From Bacillus sp. 103mf (lineage in GTDB: Bacteria > Bacillota > Bacilli > Bacillales > Bacillaceae_G), in NCBI RefSeq assembly GCF_900116295.1, contig NZ_FPAF01000001.1, forward strand, positions 62,001 through 126,000: a DNA stretch of 64,000 bases, written 5' to 3'. The position numbers were made by a program, and so were the translations under genes. Position 1 is the first letter of the stretch; the number at the start of each line of letters is the position of its first letter. The notes under the pieces are model-generated. The model made no database searches. It saw nothing but the letters and a program-made list of their open reading frames with translations, and was not told the origin of the DNA. Of the stretch, positions 16,413-23,918 are shown piece by piece.

Positions 16413-16763
16413 TTATTCTTTTATTTTTTCCTCATATAGTTTAGCAATCTTATAAAAAGAAGAACGTTTGATGCCATACTTTCTCATAGCTCCTACGACT
16501 GTAATTGAACCAGATTTCCATTCCTTGTAAGCATCCTTAAATTCTTCTGTTATTTCGACAGGCGGACGTCCTAAACGTTTACCTTGTTTTCTGGCAAGAG
16601 CAATTCCTTCAGCTTGACGTTGTTTAATATCAATGCGCTCTTTTTCTGCAAAGGCTGATAATATTGTAAGAGTTGCTTTTTGAATTGCGCTCTGAATGAC
16701 ATCATTTGTACCTTCTCCAGTATAATTGACGTTAATAGGTTCTGGTACAAAAAAATCTGCCAA
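16413..16763 (-). pseudogene. DNA invertase/resolvase, N-terminally truncated
   Basis: About 110 residues match the second half of a serine recombinase: the E-helix part TILSAFAEKERIDIKQRQAEGIALARKQGK, GRPP, and a terminal helix-turn-helix ending MRKYGIKRSSFYKIAKLY. The catalytic N-terminal half with the nucleophile serine is missing, so it cannot recombine DNA, although it may still bind. The first residues (MADFFVPEPI) are not recombinase-like. It borders a phage-type gene, suggesting prophage or invertible tail-gene remains. Confidence 0.75.
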
Positions 16764-16810
16764 ACTTGGACATACTAATACTATTAATCTAAAAAGGATG
16801 TGGATTATGT

Positions 16811-16879
16811 ATGTCTAAGCCGAGTGCATTCAATTTAAATACACGATTTCAAATTGATGAATTTGTTGATGTAAAATAA
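16811..16879 (+). CDS. 22-codon ORF, possible 5' remnant
   Basis: A short frame starts MSKPSAFNLNTRFQIDEF after AAGGATGTGG and ends 22 codons later, just before a terminator hairpin. It could be a leader peptide or the truncated start of a lost gene. I do not recognise it. Confidence 0.3.
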   Translation: MSKPSAFNLNTRFQIDEFVDVK

Positions 16880-16881
16880 AA

Positions 16882-16913
16882 AAACCGACTCAGAATTAAG
16901 AGCCGGCTTTTTT
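16882..16913. terminator. Stem-loop terminator
   Basis: ACCGACTC and GAGCCGGCT pair imperfectly with A- and T-runs on either side, so it can serve both the plus-strand ORF and the beta-helix gene. A near copy stands at 18802-18826 on the other side of the beta-helix gene. Confidence 0.7.
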
Positions 16914-16929
16914 CCATCTCGTCCTCTAC

Positions 16930-18660
16930 TTATACAGGGCTAGAAACTAAAGTACCATTATTGTCAATGGTTACTTTTCTTTTTACACCATTCGTATCAT
17001 AAGCGAAGAAACCAACAAATCCTGCAGATGAGGATACTAAAACACAACCTGTTTTTCCTTCCACATCATTATTAAATACTTGTACATTAGAACATGTAGG
17101 AGTAACTTCAATCCCATATTTATTTTTATTTTCGGTAGTTGACATCCTCACTCTATTATCACGAATGTACCCTTCTTTAGAAGCACTACCAACTAAAATA
17201 GCACTACGTTGATTGTCAGCTTCAAGCGAAGTATTGCGAATGTTATTCTTATCAATAAAGAATCTTGTAATAGATTGGAGGAAGATTCCTACACGACCTG
17301 AGTTAATCATAATATTATTAGAAATATCAACATCCTCTAAAAAATCAGTGTTATCTGAAGAAGTTAATGCTGTATTATAGATGAATTCATTTCGTGAATC
17401 TTCAAAAGAATTATATTTAATTTCTAACTTTCTACATTGTTTGAAAAAAATATGTCTAAATGATTTCTTGAATGTATTGCCTCTAATTTTACATCTGTCA
17501 ACATACGAAAGTACGATAGTAGCAAAATCTTCGGGTGAATTGCTCTCTTTAAATTCATTATCAATAATTTTAACGCTATCAAAGAAAGCTGCTTTCTTAT
17601 CATTTTGCCATCCAACAATATAGATATCTTCTCGTCTTGTTCCTGAGAATGTATTTTCTTTTACAACAAAGTTATAACCTGATTCTGGCATTCCTGTGTC
17701 ATTACCTTCGCGGTCTTTTTGCCCCTCACCAGAACTTCCATCAGGATTCGAATGTGCTATAGCTCTCTCACAATTTAAGAATGTATTTCCTTGTATAGTC
17801 ATATCGCCAAATTTCAAAGCACGAACACCTGCATAAGTTGCATTCTCAAATGTATTATTGATAACTTTAATATTTCTATTGAAAAGGAACATTACAGAAG
17901 AATGATTTCCTATTCCCGTAGCTATCGGATTCATCCCTTTCGTATCACTACTACCAAAATAACAGTCACGAATAGTTATATTATCACAAGGTTCTCCATC
18001 CCATGCTCCAAAATCAGAAAATCCTAACTTAGTATGGTTAGAGATTTGAATAGATTCTGCATACCCTCTTGATTTATCCGTGGTTGCATCTTTGTAGCCT
18101 AAAAACTTACATCTTTCAATTACAACATTACGACAAGCGTTAATATCCATCATATGAGCATTAATAACATCTTTGAAAGTAATATCTCTAAACGTTAGAT
18201 TTCCCCCTCGAGCCCATCCTGTCATGTTAAATCCTTGGGGAAACTCAAGGACATTACCATCAAACGTTCCACCTTCAATACTTATGTTGCCGTTACCATT
18301 ATAGCCTTCAAACAAATCTCCTGAATTTCCATTTTTCATAATACCTCCTGGATGCCCTCTTAATAAAATCGCATTTTTCCCCAGACGTATTTTCGTATTT
18401 TTGTAAACAGTTAAATATTTTGTTATACGATAAATACCTGAAGGAATAAAAATATCAACTCCTCCTTCATTTAATGCAATATCTAATGCTCTTTGTATAG
18501 CTTCGGTTGTTAATGTACCTTGTGTTCCGTCTGCTTTTGCACCATACATTCTTACATCAACATAAGGAAAAGTTGAGTCCTCAGTTTTCACATTAGTTTC
18601 CATTTCAATATTCTCGTTACCTAAGGATTTATTTGAATTATTATCTATTTGATGAATCAT
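16930..18660 (-). CDS. Right-handed beta-helix (pectate lyase-like) phage tail-spike-type protein
   Basis: A 576-residue protein with the start YVDVRMYGAKADGTQGTLTTEAIQRAL, typical of the N-terminal cap of pectate_lyase_3 tailspikes and depolymerases. Then come many degenerate right-handed beta-helix turns (about 120-520; repeated patterns such as KIIDNEF, VINNTF, IRGNTF). The C-terminal tail TIDNNGTLVSSPV may be a small trimerisation or receptor tip. There is no signal peptide, so it is not a classic secreted lyase. Tail spikes bind or cut surface polysaccharide. No other structural phage gene is nearby; similar terminators sit on both sides, as if it were a cassette. Confidence 0.75.
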   Translation of the reverse strand: MIHQIDNNSNKSLGNENIEMETNVKTEDSTFPYVDVRMYGAKADGTQGTLTTEAIQRALDIALNEGGVDIFIPSGIYRITKYLTVYKNTKIRLGKNAILLRGHPGGIMKNGNSGDLFEGYNGNGNISIEGGTFDGNVLEFPQGFNMTGWARGGNLTFRDITFKDVINAHMMDINACRNVVIERCKFLGYKDATTDKSRGYAESIQISNHTKLGFSDFGAWDGEPCDNITIRDCYFGSSDTKGMNPIATGIGNHSSVMFLFNRNIKVINNTFENATYAGVRALKFGDMTIQGNTFLNCERAIAHSNPDGSSGEGQKDREGNDTGMPESGYNFVVKENTFSGTRREDIYIVGWQNDKKAAFFDSVKIIDNEFKESNSPEDFATIVLSYVDRCKIRGNTFKKSFRHIFFKQCRKLEIKYNSFEDSRNEFIYNTALTSSDNTDFLEDVDISNNIMINSGRVGIFLQSITRFFIDKNNIRNTSLEADNQRSAILVGSASKEGYIRDNRVRMSTTENKNKYGIEVTPTCSNVQVFNNDVEGKTGCVLVSSSAGFVGFFAYDTNGVKRKVTIDNNGTLVSSPV

Positions 18661-18801
18661 GTTATCTCTCCTTTTTATAGAAACAGTTAAAGTTATATAA
18701 GATAATATTATATCGTTATATATTTATATTACTAGCCATAATATAAAAGATTTTCCCTCACTACGTGATTTTAAAAACAAAAATACAGAAAAAATAAAAA
18801 A

Positions 18802-18830
18802 TCCGACTCATAAGAGCCGGTTTCTTTTGC
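18802..18830. terminator. Stem-loop near the start of the beta-helix gene
   Basis: TCCGACTC and GAGCCGG pair around a 4-base loop with A-run and T-rich flanks. It is nearly the same stem as at 16882, so the beta-helix gene is bracketed by twin hairpins. Confidence 0.6.
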
Positions 18831-18867
18831 GTTAAGTTAACATACGTTTACATATACATCACTAGCC

Positions 18868-18906
18868 GGGGTCCCGCCAACCAAATGTCATAAAACCCAC
18901 GCTAAG
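18868..18906. mobile_element. Tn3-family (Tn4430-like) terminal inverted repeat
   Basis: The 39 bases start GGGGTCCCGCCAACC and end ACCCACGCTAAG. I recall the 38-bp Tn4430 end as GGGGTACCGCCAGC... ...CCACGCTAAG, so the match at both extremities is close. No matching opposite end was found in the window. Confidence 0.6.
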
Positions 18907-18989
18907 AGCATGCAAAATTTTATACAGTTTTTCGGCTAATCCAGTAACAAACGAGAACCCGAAAACCGCGCCAGGATAGGAATGCATAA

Positions 18990-19060
18990 AAAATGCATCG
19001 ATCCATAGAACAAAAAAAGGAGGTTCCCTTGTGAGAGTAAGGGTCCGTCTTTTTCCTTGC
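18990..19060. other. Hairpin-rich gap next to the Tn3 end
   Basis: The interval holds AATGCATAAAAAATGCATCG (a palindrome) and a hairpin CCCTT...AAGGG flanked by A- and T-runs (19013-19055). It is probably transposon end DNA with a terminator. No gene. Confidence 0.35.
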
Positions 19061-19067
19061 TACCGCT

Positions 19068-19105
19068 AATGTTGCGTTATGTTAACCGAGCATGTATAGG
19101 ATATA
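19068..19105 (+). repeat. Direct repeat copy 1, GTTATGTTAACC type
   Basis: CGTTATGTTAACCGAGCATG followed by TATAGGATATACA. A second copy is at 19422 with 26 of about 31 bases alike; a reversed relative (GTTAAGTTAACATACG) is at 18831. The core GTTATGTTAAC is a dyad, like the arms of tyrosine recombinase sites. Confidence 0.45.
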
Positions 19106-19143
19106 CAATCCAAAAAACACCGCACATCACTTTTTAGAAATGG

Positions 19144-19149
19144 TATAAT
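19144..19149 (+). promoter_or_regulatory. -10 element of the small membrane protein gene
   Basis: TATAAT 28 bases before the start codon; the -35 region is weak. Confidence 0.4.
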
Positions 19150-19176
19150 AAGGAAAAACGACAAAGTGGAAAGCTA

Positions 19177-19374
19177 ATGGAAGATTCTATGTTTGCGTTT
19201 CGAGTTATTTTCAATGCACTAACATCATTCTTTTCCAACGGGGTCTGGGTCGTTTTGTTCTTCTTCTTGTTAAATAAAACATATGAAAACAAAACTTTCA
19301 GAACAACATCGAATATTATTACTGTTGTTGTCTTGGTATTTTATTTGTTTTATTGCATTTGGAATAGCATGTAA
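19177..19374 (+). CDS. Small membrane protein between direct repeats
   Basis: A 65-residue protein with two hydrophobic segments (about 5-30 and 43-62). The start ATG has GTGGAAAG about 6 bases upstream and TATAAT before that. It sits between two direct repeats about 350 bases apart, as a one-gene cassette would. The function is unknown. Confidence 0.5.
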   Translation: MEDSMFAFRVIFNALTSFFSNGVWVVLFFFLLNKTYENKTFRTTSNIITVVVLVFYLFYCIWNSM

Positions 19375-19421
19375 TACCTTTCTTTGAATAAAAGAGGTTT
19401 ACTTTACTTCCAATAATGAGA

Positions 19422-19458
19422 CGTTATGTTAACCAATCATGTATAGAATATTCATCTT
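19422..19458 (+). repeat. Direct repeat copy 2, GTTATGTTAACC type
   Basis: CGTTATGTTAACCAATCATG followed by TATAGAATATTCA. See copy 1 at 19068. Both lie on the same strand. Confidence 0.45.
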
Positions 19459-19568
19459 ATGTTGTTCCATTAAAGGACCAGTTTAATTCCGTAAGAAGGA
19501 AATTTTATTAGACAAAGGGAAGTACAAGTTAGTTGGCAATTGAATAAGTTAAGGAGATCATATTTATA

Positions 19569-20015
19569 ATGAATACTACAAAAACCACAGGGTGCTTTAC
19601 TATTGTTAATAATACTGAAGGCAAAATATTGCTAGTTAAACGAAATGATTATCCTATCTGGGATTTGCCTGGGGGAACATTAGAAGAGAATGAACAGTTA
19701 GATAAGTGTGCTATAAGAGAAGCTAAAGAAGAAACGGGCTATATAATTGCTATTGAACGTAAAATAGGAGAATATCACCAACCTCAATACGATGATATGC
19801 AACATATATTTTCAGGAAAATTACTAGGGGGAGAACCAATAAATAATGGACCTGAAACTGCAAAAATTGGGTGGTTTAATCCTAGTAAATTACCTTTGTT
19901 AATGGTTCCAAATAGAAGAAAACAGATCAATAATTTTATGAAACACAAAAATTCACTAATAAAAGAGACATTAAAGACACCATTTATGGTAAGGTTATTG
20001 AAAAAAATTATGTGA
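19569..20015 (+). CDS. Nudix hydrolase
   Basis: A 148-residue Nudix enzyme that would hydrolyse a nucleoside diphosphate linked to another moiety. The complete Nudix box GGTLEENEQLDKCAIREAKE followed by ETGYII begins near residue 35, with all catalytic glutamates (REAKEETG) present. AAGGAG lies 13 bases before the ATG. The C-terminus after residue 110 is basic and not typical of MutT proper. It has its own downstream terminator and no operon partner. The substrate is undetermined. Confidence 0.88.
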   Translation: MNTTKTTGCFTIVNNTEGKILLVKRNDYPIWDLPGGTLEENEQLDKCAIREAKEETGYIIAIERKIGEYHQPQYDDMQHIFSGKLLGGEPINNGPETAKIGWFNPSKLPLLMVPNRRKQINNFMKHKNSLIKETLKTPFMVRLLKKIM

Positions 20016-20123
20016 GATGGTTATTGAATTAACGGGTACTTTTCTTGAGTAAGGATCAGTTCTTAATTTCTTGTATTTATCAAAAAAGATAATTTTCACT
20101 TCCGATTTCGAGAATTATGTAAA

Positions 20124-20150
20124 AAAGCTAGTATGAATCTAGCTTTTTTT
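20124..20150 (+). terminator. Terminator after the Nudix gene
   Basis: AAAGCTAG/CTAGCTTT 8-bp stem, 7-base loop, then a T-run. Confidence 0.85.
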
Positions 20151-20249
20151 GATCACGGGTGTCTTAATCTCTCTATTCATCATATTTTGAATGTATACTT
20201 TTGCTAAAAATAGCTAAAGTTAATAAGGCTAATGAAATCAATATTTTGA

Positions 20250-20288
20250 ATGTAAACTAATAATAAAAAGTTTACATTTGTTTTTTTA
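20250..20288 (+). terminator. Second stem-loop with T-run
   Basis: AATGTAAACT (20250-20259) pairs with AGTTTACATT (20270-20279) and is followed by GTTTTTTT. The left arm is the second copy of TATTTTGAATGTA, also seen at 20189, so the hairpin may belong to a tiny repeat. No gene lies in 20016-20370. Confidence 0.6.
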
Positions 20289-20370
20289 ATATGAACATCT
20301 AAAAGTTTTTACAGTTTGATAACATTATAGTTAAACAAATTAATGAAGAACAATGAATTAATATAATATT

Positions 20371-20592
20371 TTATAAAGATAGATTATCGAAAGTTCTGCG
20401 TAATATTAAAGTGATTTCTAAAAAAACAGTTATACTAAGCCACAAAAAAATAATTATAAAAAGACAATTAATAATTATTATTAAATAGTTTTTTGACTCT
20501 TTTTTTAGCTCTGTATTTAGTGCTGAAATAAAATTAATTTTCACTAAAATTAAGACTAAAAAAAATAATAAATTGAATAAAAAAATATCCAT
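20371..20592 (-). CDS. Small membrane protein, unknown
   Basis: A 73-residue protein with two hydrophobic segments (about 3-25 and 36-60) separated by a charged loop (NTELKKESKN). AAAGGGG lies 9 bases before the ATG. Short membrane proteins of this sort are common and poorly named in the group; I do not recognise it. Confidence 0.5.
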   Translation of the reverse strand: MDIFLFNLLFFLVLILVKINFISALNTELKKESKNYLIIIINCLFIIIFLWLSITVFLEITLILRRTFDNLSL

Positions 20593-20774
20593 TATGAGAC
20601 CCCTTTGTACATTTTGGCGATAAGTGTCATTTATTACTAAATATACATAATTTTTTATTACAGAGTAAGGCCAGATAGATAAAAAATTAAACTTTTATGT
20701 AAAAGTTTAATTCATCTTTTTACATTATTTTCTAATTGATTTGTACTATATTTATTAGAAAAGGGGATGAATTA

Positions 20775-20968
20775 ATGCTGAAATTTATTTGGTCTTTAGT
20801 TTTTGCTCTTATATTTTTTGGGTGGTATGTGGTCCACTGATACCATACATATCTTCAAATCAAAATATCGTTGCTATTTTAGTTATTTTCACAGTAGTTA
20901 TTATTAATTCTTGGATTATTGATTTAATAAATCGTTTATACAAGAAAAAAAGAATCCTAAATAAATAA
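20775..20968 (+). pseudogene. Frameshifted small membrane protein gene
   Basis: After AAGGGGATG-type ribosome site, MLKFIWSLVFALIFFGWYV reads into a TGA after 21 codons. One base offset restores a long frame: GPLIPYISSNQNIVAILVIF and onward to KKKRILNK. The joined product is about 65 residues with two helices. A single-base deletion near 20831 (TATGTGGTCC) explains it. Confidence 0.6.
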
Positions 20969-20980
20969 GATTCTTTTAGT
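20951..20980 (+). terminator. Terminator of the frameshifted gene
   Basis: AAGAATC and GATTCTTTT pair around an AT-rich loop that includes the stop codon. Confidence 0.45.
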
Positions 20981-21049
20981 TTTGTTAAATTTTTATTTAT
21001 CTTGTTTTACTAGTTCATTTGATGATGATTTGTTTAGGAATTTTCACAG

Positions 21050-21811
21050 TTATCTTTCTTGGTTATCATAATATGTTTTATCTGCGTATTTTTTATCATT
21101 TCCTTTTAGGTAGGCTAAGATTACTTTTGGATTTTTAAGTAAAGACCAGTCTCCATATTTATCAAATCTTCTGCATGAAGTTATCATTCCATTTTTAATT
21201 GTACCGAATTTCTTATTATTTTGCTTTCCCCATTCTTTTAACCGTTTAGCGAAATCTGCATCCTCTGCCATAAGCATGTTTTCATTAAAGCCGTTGATTA
21301 CCATAAAGTCTTTTCTATAGCACCAAAAAATCCCTACAGATATAGCTCCATACTTAAAAAGTAGGGGGATTATTATTAACATTGCGGAAAGGAATATTCC
21401 TAAAGATATTCTTTCAAACTTCCCAGTTACCCCACCGCCAATGTATTTACCTGAAGCTAAATATTTATCTACATTAGACAACATAGACTCTGTCATTTGG
21501 GTATCAGCGTCTATAGTAATGATTATTTCTCCACTAGCTATTTTGGCCCCTGCATTTCGGATTTTGGATAAGTTTTTATCGTTATTTTTTAATGTAATAC
21601 AGTTATAAGATTTTGCTATTTCCTCTGTTTTATCTGTGCAACGATTTAAAACAACTATGACTTCAGTTTGATCTTTATATGCCTCTGATGCCTTTGCAAT
21701 TGAATCCAAACATTTTCTAATATACTTTTCTTCATTGTGTGCAGGGATTATAATAGAAAACTTCACATCTTTTTTAAAATTGACTCCTGAAGATTCGTTT
21801 GTTTCAGTCAT
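21050..21811 (-). CDS. Family 2 glycosyltransferase, membrane-associated
   Basis: A 253-residue GT-A glycosyltransferase: FSIIIPAHNEEKYIRKCLDS at about 18-37, VVLNRCTDKTEE, the DAD motif in IITIDADTQM (about 99-106), and AEDADFAKRLKEWG near 195 as the acceptor-side acidic motif. One hydrophobic hairpin (about 145-170, IFLSAMLIIIPLLFKYG) suggests membrane association. The ATG at 21811 follows GGGGG by 7 bases; the longer frame to 21868 lacks a site. It stands alone, with no sugar biosynthesis genes. It is plausibly a glycolipid or teichoic-type transferase, but this cannot be decided. Confidence 0.8.
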   Translation of the reverse strand: MTETNESSGVNFKKDVKFSIIIPAHNEEKYIRKCLDSIAKASEAYKDQTEVIVVLNRCTDKTEEIAKSYNCITLKNNDKNLSKIRNAGAKIASGEIIITIDADTQMTESMLSNVDKYLASGKYIGGGVTGKFERISLGIFLSAMLIIIPLLFKYGAISVGIFWCYRKDFMVINGFNENMLMAEDADFAKRLKEWGKQNNKKFGTIKNGMITSCRRFDKYGDWSLLKNPKVILAYLKGNDKKYADKTYYDNQER

Positions 21812-22024
21812 AATATTCCCCCTTATTTTATAAAGTAAATATCTATTATACATAACATATATTAACATTTATTAACGTTTATTAACATTTATTAGGTTGT
21901 ATTATAGAAACTGAAGGTAAACTATTATTTAACAGTTTACTTTGGAGTATTTAAAAAATAACATAAATTGTAGTGGATTAGTGTATCTCAATGATTCTAC
22001 ATGGAATGTATCTAAGCTGAACAC

Positions 22025-22064
22025 AAAAGAAACCCTTCTAATTAGTTTAGAGGGATTTCTTTTG
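22025..22064 (-). terminator. Terminator of the double-MerR gene
   Basis: AAAAGAAACCCTTCTAA pairs with TTTAGAGGGATTTCTTTT around a 4-base loop, with A/T flanks. It is 74 bases past the stop at 22138. Confidence 0.75.
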
Positions 22065-22137
22065 TTTATAATAAATCAACCTTATTCCCCCTTTTCGGGG
22101 ATTTGGGCAAAATTACCCTGTATTAATATTTTCTTAG

Positions 22138-22839
22138 TTATTTTAATCCTAACTTTGCACATAATCGATACAAAAAGTATAGTCCATGTAACTGTTCTTG
22201 ATTACGTTTATTTAAATGCTGTTGGCACTCCTCTACAATACTTTTTGCCCCTTCAATATTGTATTCCTCCAAATTTCTAATAGATTTTTTTAATTGAACA
22301 ATTTCGTGTGAATACACAGCGTTTTGTGTAAGCTTCATTAACAAAATTTTAATAAACTGATATGAATTAAAGTAGCGATAATTATTTTCACCTCTCTTTG
22401 AATTAACATATCTCTCTTTTTCCCAATATCGTATAGTAGAAGTAGAAATTTTTGTTTTATTTGCTACCTCTCCAATCGTCATCAGGTTATTTGCTATCGA
22501 TTGAGAATCAACAATATTGTTTAAGTCTTTTATTATTCTAGTAGCTAACTCTTTTTCTTGATAGGTGACTGCTTGTATCTCGTTGATTATCCAGAGTGCA
22601 GAATTTAGATTTTTTTGTTGCAGTTTTTTTAATACAGCTGTTGTTATCTCCATTCCAAACCCGGGTGACATGGCTACTATACATTCAAAATATGCTAAAT
22701 GTTCCTCCGTATAGATTCGATATCCTGTACCCAACCTTTCTGTGGTTGGGATAATCCCCCTTGTTTCGTAACTTCTTAAAGTGCTAGTACTTAAATTTAA
22801 CCTTTTCGCAATATCAATAGGCCTTATATTATTCTTCAT
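22138..22839 (-). CDS. Regulator with two MerR-type DNA-binding domains
   Basis: A 233-residue protein carries two separate MerR winged-helix modules. The first spans residues 4-68 (IRPIDIAKRLNLSTSTLRSY, GTGYRIYTEEHL); the second spans about 118-182 (LMTIGEVANKTKISTSTIRYW, NNYRYFNSYQF). A helical linker joins them and a helical tail follows. Ordinary MerR proteins have one module and dimerise through a coiled coil. No cysteine cluster or drug-binding domain is visible. It is divergent from an unknown gene at 22988, with an inverted repeat between them, suggesting control of that gene and itself. Confidence 0.8.
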   Translation of the reverse strand: MKNNIRPIDIAKRLNLSTSTLRSYETRGIIPTTERLGTGYRIYTEEHLAYFECIVAMSPGFGMEITTAVLKKLQQKNLNSALWIINEIQAVTYQEKELATRIIKDLNNIVDSQSIANNLMTIGEVANKTKISTSTIRYWEKERYVNSKRGENNYRYFNSYQFIKILLMKLTQNAVYSHEIVQLKKSIRNLEEYNIEGAKSIVEECQQHLNKRNQEQLHGLYFLYRLCAKLGLK

Positions 22840-22868
22840 TCTTTTTCATCCCTATCAACGTTAAATTT

Positions 22869-22930
22869 ATTATAAAGTTTATCATTTAATCCCCTCTAAA
22901 ATAAGTATATACAATTGAAAACTTTATAAT
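22869..22930. promoter_or_regulatory. 12-bp inverted repeat between divergent genes
   Basis: ATTATAAAGTTT (22869-22880) and AAACTTTATAAT (22919-22930) match exactly across 38 bases. TTGAAA at 22915 may be a -35 element for the plus-strand gene. A protein with two MerR domains could bridge the half-sites. Confidence 0.55.
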
Positions 22931-22987
22931 TGGCTTTAATGTTATAAGATTAAGAAGTAAGTAATAAAAAATGATGGAGGGATCTAA

Positions 22988-23482
22988 GTGTCAAAATTAA
23001 ACATTCAACCCGAAATGTCAATTGAAGAGTTAGGACAAAAAGTATCTGGTTATCTAAAGGACCATTGGGAAGAAGTTCTTGCAAATACCATTGAGGAACT
23101 CCAAAAATTATTTCCTGAGTATGAAGATGCCACGTATGGTATGTACTTAGATAAACTACTTCCCCCAGCATGGAAAGAGCTTGAGAAAGCAGGTTTTCAG
23201 TCTGCTGAAAAAACAAAAGAAGATGACTTTATTATTGCTGGGTGCTTAAATTTTAGAAATTCTATTGAAAAAGCAAAATGGGGAACGCCCGATCATGAAA
23301 AGCGTATCTTTTGGATTGTCATTGAAAACCGAAATAAACAATTAATTGGTACTTTTCTTTTTGAATTATCTCATTCTCATGTAAATTTCAACATCCCTTC
23401 AGCTCCAAAACTAATGACTTTTACAAGTACTGAAAGAAATGAAATTACCAAAAAAATTCTAAGCCTAAACGAAAATTCTTGA
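22988..23482 (+). CDS. Unknown protein divergent from double-MerR regulator
   Basis: A 164-residue soluble, acidic protein starts at GTG after GGAGG (spacing 7-8). No signal, membrane segment or catalytic motif is recognised. The first half is helical (EELGQKVSGYLKDHWEEVL) and the second half has alternating hydrophobic strands (RIFWIVIENRNKQLIGTFLF). I cannot assign a family. Its divergent neighbour with two MerR domains is the probable regulator. Confidence 0.6.
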   Translation: MSKLNIQPEMSIEELGQKVSGYLKDHWEEVLANTIEELQKLFPEYEDATYGMYLDKLLPPAWKELEKAGFQSAEKTKEDDFIIAGCLNFRNSIEKAKWGTPDHEKRIFWIVIENRNKQLIGTFLFELSHSHVNFNIPSAPKLMTFTSTERNEITKKILSLNENS

Positions 23483-23537
23483 TTAATGTAACAAGAGGCT
23501 GTCTAAAAAGGGCTTGACCCATCCAACAAGTAACAAT

Positions 23538-23683
23538 ATATGGAACTACCTACTATTTAAGTTCCTATAGTCAAAATAAAGTAACTAAAGCATTACGAGA
23601 AATGGGGAGGATTGAAAAAACCATTTTTATTTTGGATTATCTATCTGATAAAGCCATGCGTTGGCGAATCCAGAGAGGATTGA
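23538..23683 (+). pseudogene. Tn3-family transposase fragment
   Basis: The frame reads VTIYGTTYYLSSYSQNKVTK, then ALREMGRIEKTIFILDYLSD and MRWRIQRGLNK, which aligns with the region of Tn3-type TnpA just upstream of the fragment at 10397. Similarity ends exactly where the bcr1 element begins (AATAAA). DNA past the repeat is not tnpA, so the element sits at a deletion edge. Confidence 0.8.
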
Positions 23684-23838
23684 ATAAAGTGAAACTTCCA
23701 TCCGAGGGGGTTTTCTTCATCCCCCTCGGATGGTTAGTTGAACCAATCGGGCTTTTACGGGCAGTTTCCCCCACCTATCTTCTTTGCTTCTCTCTCAATC
23801 TTGAGGTGGGGGTCTTACTGCCCGTTAATGCGGGATAA
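23684..23838 (+). repeat. bcr1-type repeat, full length
   Basis: ATAAAGTGAAACTTCCATCC... to ...GCGGGATAA. The first hairpin arm has the compensated variant CCGAGGGGG/CCCCCTCGG instead of the CAGTGGGGG-type arm of other copies, so the stem is kept while its sequence changes. Confidence 0.85.
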
Positions 23839-23852
23839 GTTAATATTTCATA

Positions 23853-23890
23853 ATTCTCAAAACCCCTAATATACCAAGGGTTTTGAGAAT
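23853..23890 (-). terminator. Terminator of the HAD phosphatase gene
   Basis: ATTCTCAAAACCC pairs exactly with GGGTTTTGAGAAT; 12-base loop, 29 bases past the stop. Confidence 0.75.
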
Positions 23891-23918
23891 ACAAAAAATG
23901 ATCGTTATTTATTCATAC

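Noticed and set aside
20820-20840. Programmed frameshift in the small membrane gene
   Set aside because: There is no slippery heptamer or stimulating structure; a one-base deletion explains it.
21942-22280. 112-codon plus-strand frame
   Set aside because: Half of it is antisense to the double-MerR gene and it crosses that gene's terminator hairpin.
23602-23838. 78-codon frame starting MGRIEKT
   Set aside because: It is a chance fusion of a Tn3 transposase fragment with a bcr1 element.
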